DNA of 55,554 nucleotides. Source: an uncultured Pelagibacteraceae bacterium. Its GTDB lineage: Bacteria > Pseudomonadota > Alphaproteobacteria > Pelagibacterales > Pelagibacteraceae. Below the pieces are notes generated by a model. That model ran no database searches. It was not told where the DNA came from and was given only the letters and a program-made list of their open reading frames with translations. Shown in pieces: positions 18,734 through 27,249 of the stretch (within the stretch, counting starts at the first letter, position 1; each line of letters starts with the position of its first letter). Both the position numbers and the translations under genes were made by a program. The stretch is from the NCBI GenBank assembly GCA_902599955.1, contig CACKHK010000006.1:1-55554 (forward strand), in the 5' to 3' direction.

Positions 18734-20221
18734 ATGAGCTCAGGAAACAAATATAAATCAATAGCCAATAAACTCAAATTTGAAGGAAGAGCATTCATCA
18801 ATGGTAAATATGTAAACGCAATCGATGGAAAAAAGTTTGAAACTATCAATCCTGCAACGGGTAAAAAACTTTGCGCTGTTGCAAAATGTAATCACAAAGA
18901 TGTTGATTTAGCAGTTAAAGTCTCAAGAAAAGCTTTCAATAGTGGGGTTTGGTCCAAGAGTTCACCTGAACATAGAAAAGAAGTTTTATTAAAATTTGCT
19001 GAACTACTTAGAAAACATGGTGAAGAGAATTCAGTTTTAGAATGTATAGATACAGGAAAACTTATTGGAGACTGTATTAATGAGGTTGCAAATGATGCAC
19101 CAATGCATTTTCAGTGGTATGGAGAATTAATTGATAAAGTATTTGGGAAAGTTGGCCCAACTGAACCATCCATTACAAGTTTAATTGTTAAAGAACCAAT
19201 AGGAGTTGTTGCTGGAATTGTTCCTTGGAACTTTCCGTTAATGATGGCTGTATGGAAGATGGCACCAGCTCTTGCAGCGGGTTGCTCGGTAATAATTAAG
19301 CCAGCAGAAGATACACCGCTTACAGCAATTAGAGTTGCTAAAATTGGAAAAGAAGCTGGAATACCAGATGGTGTTTTAAATGTACTTCCAGGTTATGGTG
19401 ATGTTGGAGAGGCTCTAGGTAGACACAAAGATGTTGATGCAGTTTCTTTTACTGGATCAACTGAAGTGGGTGGTTATTTCTTAAAATACTCGAGTGAAAG
19501 TAATTTAAAACCTGTCGCATTAGAAATGGGAGGAAAAAGTCCATTTATAGTTTTAGAAGATGCTAAAATTACAGAGGATCTAATTGATAATGCTATGAAT
19601 TCTGCATTTTGGAACGGTGGACAAAACTGTTCAGCAAATATGAGACAGATAGTACATAAAAAAGTAAAAGACGAATTTTTAGACAAAGTTATAAAAAAAG
19701 TTAAAAAACTAAAAGTAGGAGATCCGTTAGATTTAAAATCGAATATGGGATCTATGATTTCAAAAGGGCATTTACAAACTGTTGATGGATACATCCAAAG
19801 AGGTATAGATGAAGGTGCAAAACTTTTATCTGGAGGAGTTTCAAGTAAAAACCAAAAAGGTTTTTATGCAAAACCGACACTTTTTGATGGATTAAAAGAA
19901 AATATGACTATTGCTCAAGAGGAAATATTTGGACCAGTGCTTGGTGTTTTGACAGTTAAAAATGACGAGGAAGCTTTGAAAATTGCAAGTAATTCGAAGT
20001 ATGGATTACATGCTAGTGTATTTACACAGGACATAAATAGAGCGTTTCACTTAGCAAAAAGTTTGCCTTGTGGAACTGTATCAGTAAATACTTTTTCTGA
20101 AGGAGATATTAAAACTCCATTTGGGGGCTATAAGCAATCAGGTTCATTAAGTAGAGATCAAGGTACTGAGGCTCTAAATTCGTTTCTTCAAACAAAAACA
20201 ATTTGGATAAGTCATAGTTAA
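18734..20221 (+). CDS. NAD(P)-dependent aldehyde dehydrogenase
   Basis: 495 residues, standard ALDH length. The active-site glutamate lies in LEMGGKSPF and the nucleophile in FWNGGQNCSANMR; the cofactor segment is IVPWNFPLMMAVWKMAPALAAG (key part PWNFPLMMAVWKMAPA). The closest style is the betaine/gamma-glutamyl-aminobutyraldehyde group, so an amino- or aryl-aldehyde is plausible, but specificity cannot be assigned. It is the first gene of a three-gene operon with an epoxide hydrolase and an LDH2-type dehydrogenase. The 215-base region upstream holds the promoters of this operon and of the divergent TRAP operon; I see no clear operator there. Confidence 0.9.
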   Translation: MSSGNKYKSIANKLKFEGRAFINGKYVNAIDGKKFETINPATGKKLCAVAKCNHKDVDLAVKVSRKAFNSGVWSKSSPEHRKEVLLKFAELLRKHGEENSVLECIDTGKLIGDCINEVANDAPMHFQWYGELIDKVFGKVGPTEPSITSLIVKEPIGVVAGIVPWNFPLMMAVWKMAPALAAGCSVIIKPAEDTPLTAIRVAKIGKEAGIPDGVLNVLPGYGDVGEALGRHKDVDAVSFTGSTEVGGYFLKYSSESNLKPVALEMGGKSPFIVLEDAKITEDLIDNAMNSAFWNGGQNCSANMRQIVHKKVKDEFLDKVIKKVKKLKVGDPLDLKSNMGSMISKGHLQTVDGYIQRGIDEGAKLLSGGVSSKNQKGFYAKPTLFDGLKENMTIAQEEIFGPVLGVLTVKNDEEALKIASNSKYGLHASVFTQDINRAFHLAKSLPCGTVSVNTFSEGDIKTPFGGYKQSGSLSRDQGTEALNSFLQTKTIWISHS

Positions 20222-20224
20222 TTG

Positions 20225-21394
20225 ATGATTAAACAATACAAAATAAGTGTGCCTAAAAGCACACTTAATGACATCTATAAAAAAGTAAGAAACTTTCCAT
20301 GGAGTGCTGCTCAAAATATGAATGGTTGGGAGTATGGAACCAACTTAAATTATTTAAAGAGTATATCTAAATACTGGATTACAAAGTATAATTGGAAAAA
20401 ATTTGAAAACAAAATCAATTCATTTAAAAATTATAAAACTAGAGTTGAAGATATAAACCTACATTTTATTTTTGAAAAAAGTAAAAATCTAAATTCTAGA
20501 CCATTATTACTTTTACATGGATGGCCAGGCAGTATTACAGAATTTTTAGATATCATTCCAAGACTTGCTCACCCAGAAAAATATGGAGGAAAAATTGAAG
20601 ACGGATTTGATGTAATTGTTCCCTCTTTACCAGGATTTGGATTTTCATCTCAAATCAAAAAAGCCTTAGGTCCAAGAAAAATTGGAAAAATATTAAATAA
20701 ATTTATGGTTAAAAACTTAGGCTATAAAAATTATTTTGTACAAGGTGGTGATTGGGGAGCAACTATTGCTGGATGGATTGGTCTTGATAGCTCAAAGAAT
20801 TGTAAAGGAATACATATAAATTGCTTACCACTTAGACATCCAAAAGGAACAAAAAATATTAAAGAGAAAAAATGGGAAAAAAAATTTAACTTTGATCAAA
20901 TTATGCAAGAGGGATATAGAACCCAACAAGCTACAAAGCCTCAAACCTTGTCTTATGCAATGATAGATAGTCCTGTAGGTACAGCAGCATGGATTTTGGA
21001 AAAATTTCATGGTTGGTCTGATCTTAAAATGGGTAAAATAGAAAAGACATTCTCAAAAGACGAACTTTTATCAAATATAATGATTTATATAATAACAAAG
21101 AGTTTTAACACTGCTAGCTGGATATATTTTGGTAGAAGAAAAGAAGGTGGAAGATCTTTTCCAAAAAATTTTAAAAAAATAAATGTACCAACAGCAATAG
21201 CAATTTTTCCAAAAGAAATGCTTGAGTGGCCTCCTAAATCATACGTGAATAGAATTTTTAATATAAAAAGATGGAAGAAATTTCCCAACGGTGGTCATTT
21301 TGCAGCTTTGGAGGAACCAGATTATTTAGTGAGTGATATACTTTCATTTTTTAATAAAGATTTAAAAAACGTAAAATGGAAAAAAATAAATTAA
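20225..21394 (+). CDS. Epoxide hydrolase, EHN plus alpha/beta-hydrolase fold
   Basis: 389 residues from ATG 20225 (a TTG lies one codon upstream). The N-terminal EHN segment (residues about 5-110) contains the WRxxY-like WEYGTNLNYLKS region. The hydrolase domain has the oxyanion HGWPGSITEF motif, the nucleophile aspartate in VQGGDWGATIAGW, and the C-terminal histidine in GGHFAALEEPD. These match microsomal-type epoxide hydrolases, which convert epoxides to diols. It starts 3 bases after the aldehyde dehydrogenase stop and overlaps the next gene by 19 bases. Confidence 0.88.
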   Translation: MIKQYKISVPKSTLNDIYKKVRNFPWSAAQNMNGWEYGTNLNYLKSISKYWITKYNWKKFENKINSFKNYKTRVEDINLHFIFEKSKNLNSRPLLLLHGWPGSITEFLDIIPRLAHPEKYGGKIEDGFDVIVPSLPGFGFSSQIKKALGPRKIGKILNKFMVKNLGYKNYFVQGGDWGATIAGWIGLDSSKNCKGIHINCLPLRHPKGTKNIKEKKWEKKFNFDQIMQEGYRTQQATKPQTLSYAMIDSPVGTAAWILEKFHGWSDLKMGKIEKTFSKDELLSNIMIYIITKSFNTASWIYFGRRKEGGRSFPKNFKKINVPTAIAIFPKEMLEWPPKSYVNRIFNIKRWKKFPNGGHFAALEEPDYLVSDILSFFNKDLKNVKWKKIN

Positions 21395-22380
21395 AAAAAA
21401 TCATTGTTGAAATATTCAGGAAATATAAACTTTCGAGAAGTCATTCAAAAATATGTGCAGACGCAATAATTAATGCTGAGTTAGTTGGGGCTCCTACACA
21501 TGGTTTATCAAGACTAAAAATGTATTGTGACCGTATAAATCATAATTTAATTAACCCTAAACCAAAAATAAAAATTAAAAATATTTCACAATCTGTGGCT
21601 CACATAAATGGTGATGATAGCATTGGTTTTGTTGCAGCTGATATAGGAATAAAAAAAGCAATAAAAAATGCCAAGAAAACTGGAATAGGATTGGTGGCTG
21701 TTAAAAATAGCGGTCATTATGGAATGTCTGGATATTACGCAGAACAAGCAGTAAAGAAAAATATGATGGCTTTAGTTTTTACTAATGCACCGCCTGCAAT
21801 AGCTCCGCATGGAGCTATCAAATCTTTATTTGGAACAAATCCTATTTGCTTTGGATCGCCAACAGGATCAAAAGCACCTTTCATATTAGATACATCTGTT
21901 TCAATGATCAATAGAGGAAAAATAAGAGTTGCATCAAGAACAAATTCAAAAATACCTGAAGGTGTTGCTTTAGATAGATTTGGTAACCCTACCACTAATG
22001 CCATGAAAGCTCTTGAGGGCGTTCAACTTCCTATTGCAGGATTTAGAGGTTCTGGCCTTGCATGGATGGTTGATATTTTGAGTGGAGTTTATACTGGGGG
22101 TAATCATGGTGGAAAAGTAAAAGATCCATTCGACGATTTTTCTGGGCCACAAAATATTGGTCATTTATTTATAGTAATGAAAGCAAATTTATTTCAATCA
22201 AATTTTAAAAAAAGAATTAAAGAAAATATTAAAAGAATAAAGAAGCTTCCTAAACTAAAAGGACTAAAAGAAATATTGTACCCTGGAGAAAATAAATTAA
22301 GAAGATTTAAAAAAAATTCTAAATCTGAAATTCAAATTCCAGCAAATATAAAAGAAGATATTCGAACTCTTTTAAAATAG
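21376..22380 (+). CDS. LDH2/malate dehydrogenase-type NAD(P) oxidoreductase
   Basis: 334 residues of the LDH2/MDH2 family (malate, ureidoglycolate, 2,3-diketogulonate, sulfolactate and cyclic imino acid reductases). Landmarks are the THGLSRL motif, the catalytic histidine in VKNSGHYGMSGYYAEQA, and PIAGFRGSGLAWMVDILSG toward the C-terminus. The middle is slightly shorter than in typical 340-355-residue members. It is translationally coupled to the epoxide hydrolase. The substrate is unknown; sulfolactate (ComC-like) is worth testing given the HpsN-like gene 3.5 kb downstream. Confidence 0.85.
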   Translation: MEKNKLKKIIVEIFRKYKLSRSHSKICADAIINAELVGAPTHGLSRLKMYCDRINHNLINPKPKIKIKNISQSVAHINGDDSIGFVAADIGIKKAIKNAKKTGIGLVAVKNSGHYGMSGYYAEQAVKKNMMALVFTNAPPAIAPHGAIKSLFGTNPICFGSPTGSKAPFILDTSVSMINRGKIRVASRTNSKIPEGVALDRFGNPTTNAMKALEGVQLPIAGFRGSGLAWMVDILSGVYTGGNHGGKVKDPFDDFSGPQNIGHLFIVMKANLFQSNFKKRIKENIKRIKKLPKLKGLKEILYPGENKLRRFKKNSKSEIQIPANIKEDIRTLLK

Positions 22381-22389
22381 TAAAAATTT

Positions 22390-22725
22390 TTAGCCAGCTC
22401 GCCCTAAATAATTTACCATTATAACTCCTGTCACGATCAGACAAATTCCAATAAAACCATACATATTAGGAACTTGATTGTATTTTAACATGCCAAAGAT
22501 TACTACTCCTGCTACTGTTAAACCACTATAAGTAGAGTAACTAAAAGCAACAGGTATTACAGACATTGCTTTTGCTAAGGAAAACATCGTTACAGTCATC
22601 AACAGTAAACAAGCAATTGTAGGGGTTAGTTTTGTAAATCCTTCAGAAATTTTTGCAAAACTATTTGCTGCTATTCCAGTGGTTATTCCTAAAGCTAATA
22701 TTAGATATCCAGTAAATGGTTTCAT
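22390..22725 (-). CDS. SMR/EmrE-like four-helix membrane protein lacking the catalytic glutamate
   Basis: 111 residues with four hydrophobic helices and clear SMR architecture: KISEGFTKLTP after helix 1, IPVAFSYSTYSG in the helix-3 region, and a LIVTGVIMVNYLGR ending. Aligned by eye to EmrE (AEVIGTTLMKFSEGF), the essential Glu14 is glycine here (TGIAANSFAKISEGF). A proton-coupled drug antiport mechanism as in EmrE is therefore unlikely. A paralogue with the same change lies at 45347-45685. Function unknown. Confidence 0.82.
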   Translation of the reverse strand: MKPFTGYLILALGITTGIAANSFAKISEGFTKLTPTIACLLLMTVTMFSLAKAMSVIPVAFSYSTYSGLTVAGVVIFGMLKYNQVPNMYGFIGICLIVTGVIMVNYLGRAG

Positions 22726-22814
22726 AACTTTATTATTTACTAATTATTATTTATTACAACAGTTGATATGCCTTTAAGTAATTGAATTTAATTTAAATTA
22801 TGAACCTAAAAGAC

Positions 22815-23027
22815 TTAATTAGACACAAAGTATCCAATAGTGCCTAGGACTATGAAAAACATTAAAACGAAAACTCTATTCTTTAAAGTTTCTTTTTTTT
22901 CTTTTTGAATAATTCTGAGTTTGAGAGCACTGATATTTATTTTTTGAGGGGCATCAATATTTACGTCACCTGTTAATTGAGAAGAAATTTCAATATCAGA
23001 TGCTCTACTACTTTTATTATAACTCAT
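22815..23027 (-). CDS. Small C-tail-anchored membrane protein, unknown
   Basis: 70 residues. A charged N-terminal part is followed by a single hydrophobic segment at about residues 50-68 (VFVLMFFIVLGTIGYFV), so it would be tail-anchored. The N-terminal region, with a SSQLTGDVNIDA stretch, has no motif I recognise. It lies alone between the SMR-like gene and the divergent regulator, whose paired operator-like sites it shares. It is real by length and hydrophobic pattern, but not by recognised homology. Confidence 0.55.
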   Translation of the reverse strand: MSYNKSSRASDIEISSQLTGDVNIDAPQKINISALKLRIIQKEKKETLKNRVFVLMFFIVLGTIGYFVSN

Positions 23028-23072
23028 ATGATTTTATTTAAACACATGTTTAATTTGTAAAAATTAATTCTG

Positions 23073-23119
23073 TGTCCAAAATGGGTTGTTCGCAATTAAT
23101 TTTATGTCCATTTTGGGTT
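23073..23119. promoter_or_regulatory. Paired operator-like sites in front of the double winged-helix regulator
   Basis: TGTCCAAAATGGGTT (23073-23087) and TGTCCATTTTGGGTT (23105-23119) match at 12 of 15 positions and are spaced exactly 32 bases. Their cores CCAAAATGG and CCATTTTGG are reverse complements of each other. GC content is above the surroundings. They sit 29 bases before the regulator start and in front of the divergent small membrane protein, a typical autoregulation layout. Confidence 0.5.
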
Positions 23120-23148
23120 TAGAATAATAGAGTGGTTATCTGTAAAAA

Positions 23149-24081
23149 ATGACTAAAATCCTAAATAATCTCATAAAAAAAAATATTCAAAAATTAATCA
23201 CAGGAAATTTTGAAAAACTTGCCCCAACATACTACAGATTAATATCTGAATGGATGAATTCTTCATATGAAGTTTTTAACGATATAGATAAGTACAGGAT
23301 AATTCTTTATCTAATAAACAAAGATTTTGAGCACTACATACAAATTAAAAAAATAGAGAGCTATGATAATTTTTTTATATTTGATAAATCTTTGGAATTA
23401 GATCGAATTAATATAATAGAAATATCAAAAAGTTTAAATATTCCAAAGGAAAGTACTAGAAGAAAAATTCTCGACCTTGAAAAATTAAACGTTCTTCAAA
23501 AAATTGGAAAAAAAATTTATATAGATAGGTCAGCTTATAGACTGGTACAACCTAAAAATACTCTTAAAAATTTGAGCGCATTATTATCAAAAATTTCTGA
23601 AATATTGAAAATAGAAAATTTAATAAACAAATCTTTAAATGTCGACGAAGTATCAGATCATTTAAAGGATAACTTTTCATATTGTTGGTACTATTTTTAT
23701 ATATTTATTTTTACTTTAACCTTAAGATGGAAAAAGCAATTAGGAGATCTTGAAATTTATTCAGTGGGCATGGTTATAACATGTCACTCAATAGTAAATA
23801 AATCTTATGAGGGTGTTGGTTTAAATTTTTCAGAATGGGATAAAGATATGGTAAATGTTGAAGAAGGTGGGGTAAATACTATGTCAATTTCTGAGATAAC
23901 TCATATTCCAAGACCTACAGTTGTAAGAAAATTGAATTATTTGTTAAAAAATAAATACATTAGCATTAATAAAAAAAAACAATTCACTATAAATATGAAA
24001 GATCAAGCATTAAGCGATACTATTAAAATTCAAGAACAAAATATCTCTTCTTTGTCAGATTTAGTTTGTAAAATATTTTGA
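23149..24081 (+). CDS. Putative transcription regulator with two winged-helix segments
   Basis: 310 residues without a family name I can assign. Two helix-turn-helix-like stretches are visible. One is around residues 100-125 (NIIEISKSLNIPKESTRRKI followed by LEKLNVLQK), the other around residues 244-270 (SISEITHIPRPTVVRKLNYL followed by LLKNKYI). Both have the Lrp/MarR-style wing that follows. The middle (170-230) is hydrophobic and aromatic and may be a dimer or ligand module. Paired inverted sites directly upstream suggest it regulates itself and the divergent gene. Confidence 0.65.
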   Translation: MTKILNNLIKKNIQKLITGNFEKLAPTYYRLISEWMNSSYEVFNDIDKYRIILYLINKDFEHYIQIKKIESYDNFFIFDKSLELDRINIIEISKSLNIPKESTRRKILDLEKLNVLQKIGKKIYIDRSAYRLVQPKNTLKNLSALLSKISEILKIENLINKSLNVDEVSDHLKDNFSYCWYYFYIFIFTLTLRWKKQLGDLEIYSVGMVITCHSIVNKSYEGVGLNFSEWDKDMVNVEEGGVNTMSISEITHIPRPTVVRKLNYLLKNKYISINKKKQFTINMKDQALSDTIKIQEQNISSLSDLVCKIF

Positions 24082-24092
24082 AAAAGTAAAAA

Positions 24093-24941
24093 TTATTTAG
24101 CTCTTCGAAGTATAAAAATTAAAGCGAAGCCAGTTAAGTACATTATAAGAGCATATGCTGCTGTTGGTATCATATAAGCAATATCATTAAACATTTGTGT
24201 TGCTACAAACACTGCCAAAGTTCCATTTTGTAAACCACATTCTATCGCAATACATTTTCTTTGCTTCATTCCAGTTGCAAAGAATTTGGCTATATAATAA
24301 GCAAGTATCATCATCACAACGTTCAATACTAATACTGCAAAGCCTGCTTGTTTTAAGTAATTAAAAATATTTTCTCTTTCTTCAATCCAAATTGCAGCAA
24401 ATACAATAACGAACAAAGCTGTTGTTATTTTATTAACAATCGAAAGATTTGAGGAAATCAAATTATCTGCAAATTTTCTAATAATCATGCCTAAAATTAC
24501 TGGCACAGTAACAACCAATGCCATTTTAAGTGTAATTGCTGTCATAGTAATATCTGCTGAGATATTAGTAACTCCAAGTAAATCAGCTGATTTTAAAACA
24601 ATAAATGGAACTGAAATTATACTAATTAAACTAATTATTGCAGTTAATGAAATGGACAAAGCCACATCACCATTTGCAAATTTGGTCATAACATTTGTTG
24701 TAACGCCCCCTGGTGCAGCAGCAATAATCATAATGCCTAATGCAATCTCAACAGGCAAATTTAATATTAATATTAAAATATACGCAACTATCGGCAAAAG
24801 TAACAGTTGGCAGAAAAATCCAATTACAAAGTCTTTAGGATTATTTATCACCCTTAAAAAGTCTCTTCCAGTTAGACCTAACCCTAGACCTAACATTATA
24901 AGTGCTAAAGCGATTGGAGCTATTTTTGTAACTATTTCCAC
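24093..24941 (-). CDS. Bile acid:sodium symporter (BASS) family transporter
   Basis: 282 residues, about 9 helices. The family motifs are visible: GLTGRDFLRVINNPKDFVIGF near the start (key GLTGRDF), AAAPGGVTTNVMTKFANGDVALS in the core (key APGGVTTNVMTKFA), and the crossover region CIAIECGLQNGTLAVFVA. Bacterial members carry organic anions such as pyruvate, pantoate or sulfonates with sodium; the substrate here is unknown. It diverges from the phosphotransacetylase-like gene with about 60 bases between. Confidence 0.87.
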   Translation of the reverse strand: MEIVTKIAPIALALIMLGLGLGLTGRDFLRVINNPKDFVIGFFCQLLLLPIVAYILILILNLPVEIALGIMIIAAAPGGVTTNVMTKFANGDVALSISLTAIISLISIISVPFIVLKSADLLGVTNISADITMTAITLKMALVVTVPVILGMIIRKFADNLISSNLSIVNKITTALFVIVFAAIWIEERENIFNYLKQAGFAVLVLNVVMMILAYYIAKFFATGMKQRKCIAIECGLQNGTLAVFVATQMFNDIAYMIPTAAYALIMYLTGFALIFILRRAK

Positions 24942-25004
24942 TTTTTGTCCTTATACTATATTTGTTATATTAGTTTTTTAATCATTTTAGTATATATAAA
25001 TTTA

Positions 25005-25916
25005 ATGCTTTCAGATAAATCAACAGTTTGTCCGCTTAATTTATTAGATATTGCTCATCAAAAGAGAGGAATTAAAGCTGCAATTGTGAATGCTGGTAAG
25101 GAACTACCAATGCTCTCCGTTATGGATGCCGTTAAAGAAAAATTAATAGTCCCTGTTTTGATAGGTGATGAAGGGGAAATTAAAAAGATAGCTGAAGAAT
25201 TAAAATTTGATATTTCTGATTATGAAATTGTTCATGAACCAATTGAAAATAATACTGCCAAAGTTGCTGCTAAACTAGCAGGCGATGGTGATGTGAAGAT
25301 TATAGTCAAAGGTCATATACATACTGATGTGTTAATGAAAGAAGTTTTGTTAAGAAAATATAACTTAATAGGAAAAACAAGATTAAGCCATATTTGGCAT
25401 ATGACATTGGATAAAGAAGACGATCCTCTAATAATTACTGATGGTGCATTAAATGTTAATCCTAATGTCAAAACAAAAATGCATATTTTAAAAAATGTTA
25501 TAGATTTTTGTCACAGAATAAAAATTGCAAGACCTAAAGTTTCTATTTTGTCAGCCACAGAGGAAGTTTTAGATAGTATGCAAAGTTCTGTTGATGCTAA
25601 GGAAATTTGTAGATTGGCTAGCAAAGAAAATTTTAATGCAGATATATTTGGTCCCCTAGCGTTTGATAATAGTGTTTCTAAAAAATCGGCAACTATAAAA
25701 GGAATTAAAAATGAAGTTGCAGGAGATGCAGATGTTTTATTAGTTCCAAATGTAGAGGCTGGAAACGCTTTAGTAAAGATGATGATATATTTTATGGGAG
25801 CTTGTGCAGCTGGTGTAGTTGTTGGTGGTAAGGTCCCTGTTGTAATAACAAGTAGATCAGATGATGCGACAGCAAGACTAGCCTCAATTGCTGCAGCTGT
25901 GGTAGCTTTAGATTAA
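25005..25916 (+). CDS. Phosphate acetyl/butyryltransferase family enzyme
   Basis: 303 residues from ATG 25005. A longer frame from 24945 adds 20 hydrophobic residues unlike the family. The PTA_PTB domain spans the protein, with AAIVNAGKELPML at the start, VKGHIHTDVLMKEVL in the middle, and a GACAAGVVVGGKVPVVITSR segment near the C-terminus (key VGGKVPVVITSRSD). Such enzymes interconvert acyl-CoA and acyl-phosphate. Pta is the partner of sulfoacetaldehyde acetyltransferase in taurine degradation, which fits the neighbourhood, but no xsc or ackA is seen here and butyryl specificity cannot be excluded. Confidence 0.82.
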   Translation: MLSDKSTVCPLNLLDIAHQKRGIKAAIVNAGKELPMLSVMDAVKEKLIVPVLIGDEGEIKKIAEELKFDISDYEIVHEPIENNTAKVAAKLAGDGDVKIIVKGHIHTDVLMKEVLLRKYNLIGKTRLSHIWHMTLDKEDDPLIITDGALNVNPNVKTKMHILKNVIDFCHRIKIARPKVSILSATEEVLDSMQSSVDAKEICRLASKENFNADIFGPLAFDNSVSKKSATIKGIKNEVAGDADVLLVPNVEAGNALVKMMIYFMGACAAGVVVGGKVPVVITSRSDDATARLASIAAAVVALD

Positions 25917-25958
25917 ATGAATATTGAAAAAAAATAATAATTAAATTAGGATTTAAAT

Positions 25959-27245
25959 ATGGCAATAACTTACTTAAAAAAATCACCAAAAACTTCATCA
26001 ACTGATGATACAAAGACCAGAGAGATTGTTGAAAATATTCTTAAAGATATTGAAAAAACTAAAGAAGAAGGATGTATCGAACTATCAAAAAAATTTGATA
26101 AATATGAAGGTGAAGTAATTGTTACGAGAGAAAAAATTGAAGAAATCAAAAAAAATTTAGATCCTAAGACTAAAGATGATATTCAATTTTCTCATGAAAG
26201 AGTAAGAAAATTTGCTGAAGCACAATTAAAAAACTATGGTCAGGATTTTGAAGTAGAGTTATCAGATGGCTTATATGCTGGACAAAAATTAATTCCAGTT
26301 AATACTGCAGGTTGTTATGTTCCTGCAGGTAGATACGCTCACATAGCATCAGCAGTGATGAGCGTAACAACAGCAAAGGTAGCTGGTGTAAAAAATATTA
26401 TTGTTTGTAGTTCTCCAAAATCAGGTGTGGGTGTTCATCCTGCGATAGTCTATACTGCGGATTTATGTGGCGCAGATGTAATAATGAACTTAGGTGGTGT
26501 GCAAGCTATAGCGGCAATGACTTATGGTCTTTTTGGAAACGCGCCTGCGGATATGCTTGTAGGCCCAGGTAATCAATTTGTTGCAGAGTCAAAAAGAATT
26601 CTGTTTGGAAAAGTTGGGATTGATTTATTTGCAGGTCCTACAGAAATCGCAGTTATAGCCGACGATACAGCTGATCCAGAATTGGTAGCTTTTGATTTAG
26701 TTGGACAAGCAGAGCATGGATATAATTCTCCAGCTTGGTTATTTACAACTTCCAAAAAACTTGCTGATTATGTAATACAAAGAGTTCCAGAGCTTATTGC
26801 AGATCTGCCAGATTTACCAAGAGAAAACTCCGGTGCTGCTTGGAGAGACTATGGTGAAGTTATTCTTTGTGACACAGACGAGGAAATGGCTAAAATAAGT
26901 GATGACTATGCTCCTGAGCATTTAGAAATTCAAACTAAAAATCTTAAATGGTTCCATGACAGATTAAAAAATTATGGATCATTATTTATTGGAGAAGAGA
27001 CTACAGTTGCTTATGGTGATAAATGTTCTGGTACAAACCATATTTTACCTACTAAGGGTGCAGGAAAATATACTGGTGGTTTGTTTGTTGGAAAATTTAT
27101 TAAAACATTAAGTTTTCAAAGAATGACTAAAGAGTCTACAAAAGAAGTAGGAGCAGCATGTGCTAGAATTTCAAGATATGAAGGTATGGAGGCCCATGCA
27201 AGAACTGGGGATGTAAGGCTTAGAAAATACGGATTTCAAAATTAG
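25959..27245 (+). CDS. hpsN: Histidinol-dehydrogenase-superfamily enzyme, probably sulfopropanediol dehydrogenase (HpsN-like)
   Basis: 428 residues with the HisD fold and zinc ligands: LVGQAEHGYNS, DYAPEHLEIQ and EGMEAHARTGDVRL. The active-site region reads CSGTNHILPTKGAGKYTGG followed by LFVGKFIKTLSFQRM. From memory, true HisD proteins have a different stretch after GTNHVLPT, whereas the KYTGG...VGKFIKT pattern is what I associate with HpsN, which oxidises dihydroxypropanesulfonate to sulfolactate. It lies 42 bases after the phosphotransacetylase-family gene and no his genes are nearby. The subfamily call is from remembered motifs and needs a tree. Confidence 0.7.
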   Translation: MAITYLKKSPKTSSTDDTKTREIVENILKDIEKTKEEGCIELSKKFDKYEGEVIVTREKIEEIKKNLDPKTKDDIQFSHERVRKFAEAQLKNYGQDFEVELSDGLYAGQKLIPVNTAGCYVPAGRYAHIASAVMSVTTAKVAGVKNIIVCSSPKSGVGVHPAIVYTADLCGADVIMNLGGVQAIAAMTYGLFGNAPADMLVGPGNQFVAESKRILFGKVGIDLFAGPTEIAVIADDTADPELVAFDLVGQAEHGYNSPAWLFTTSKKLADYVIQRVPELIADLPDLPRENSGAAWRDYGEVILCDTDEEMAKISDDYAPEHLEIQTKNLKWFHDRLKNYGSLFIGEETTVAYGDKCSGTNHILPTKGAGKYTGGLFVGKFIKTLSFQRMTKESTKEVGAACARISRYEGMEAHARTGDVRLRKYGFQN

Positions 27246-27249
27246 TTTT

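Noticed and set aside
24487-24981. 164-codon open frame on the plus strand opposite the BASS transporter
   Set aside because: It lies almost wholly antisense to a well-supported membrane protein, shows no recognisable motif and mirrors the codon bias of the opposite strand.
25959-27245. Calling this gene hisD, a histidine biosynthesis enzyme
   Set aside because: The active-site stretch after GTNHILPT and the absence of his neighbours fit HpsN better, though a tree is needed.
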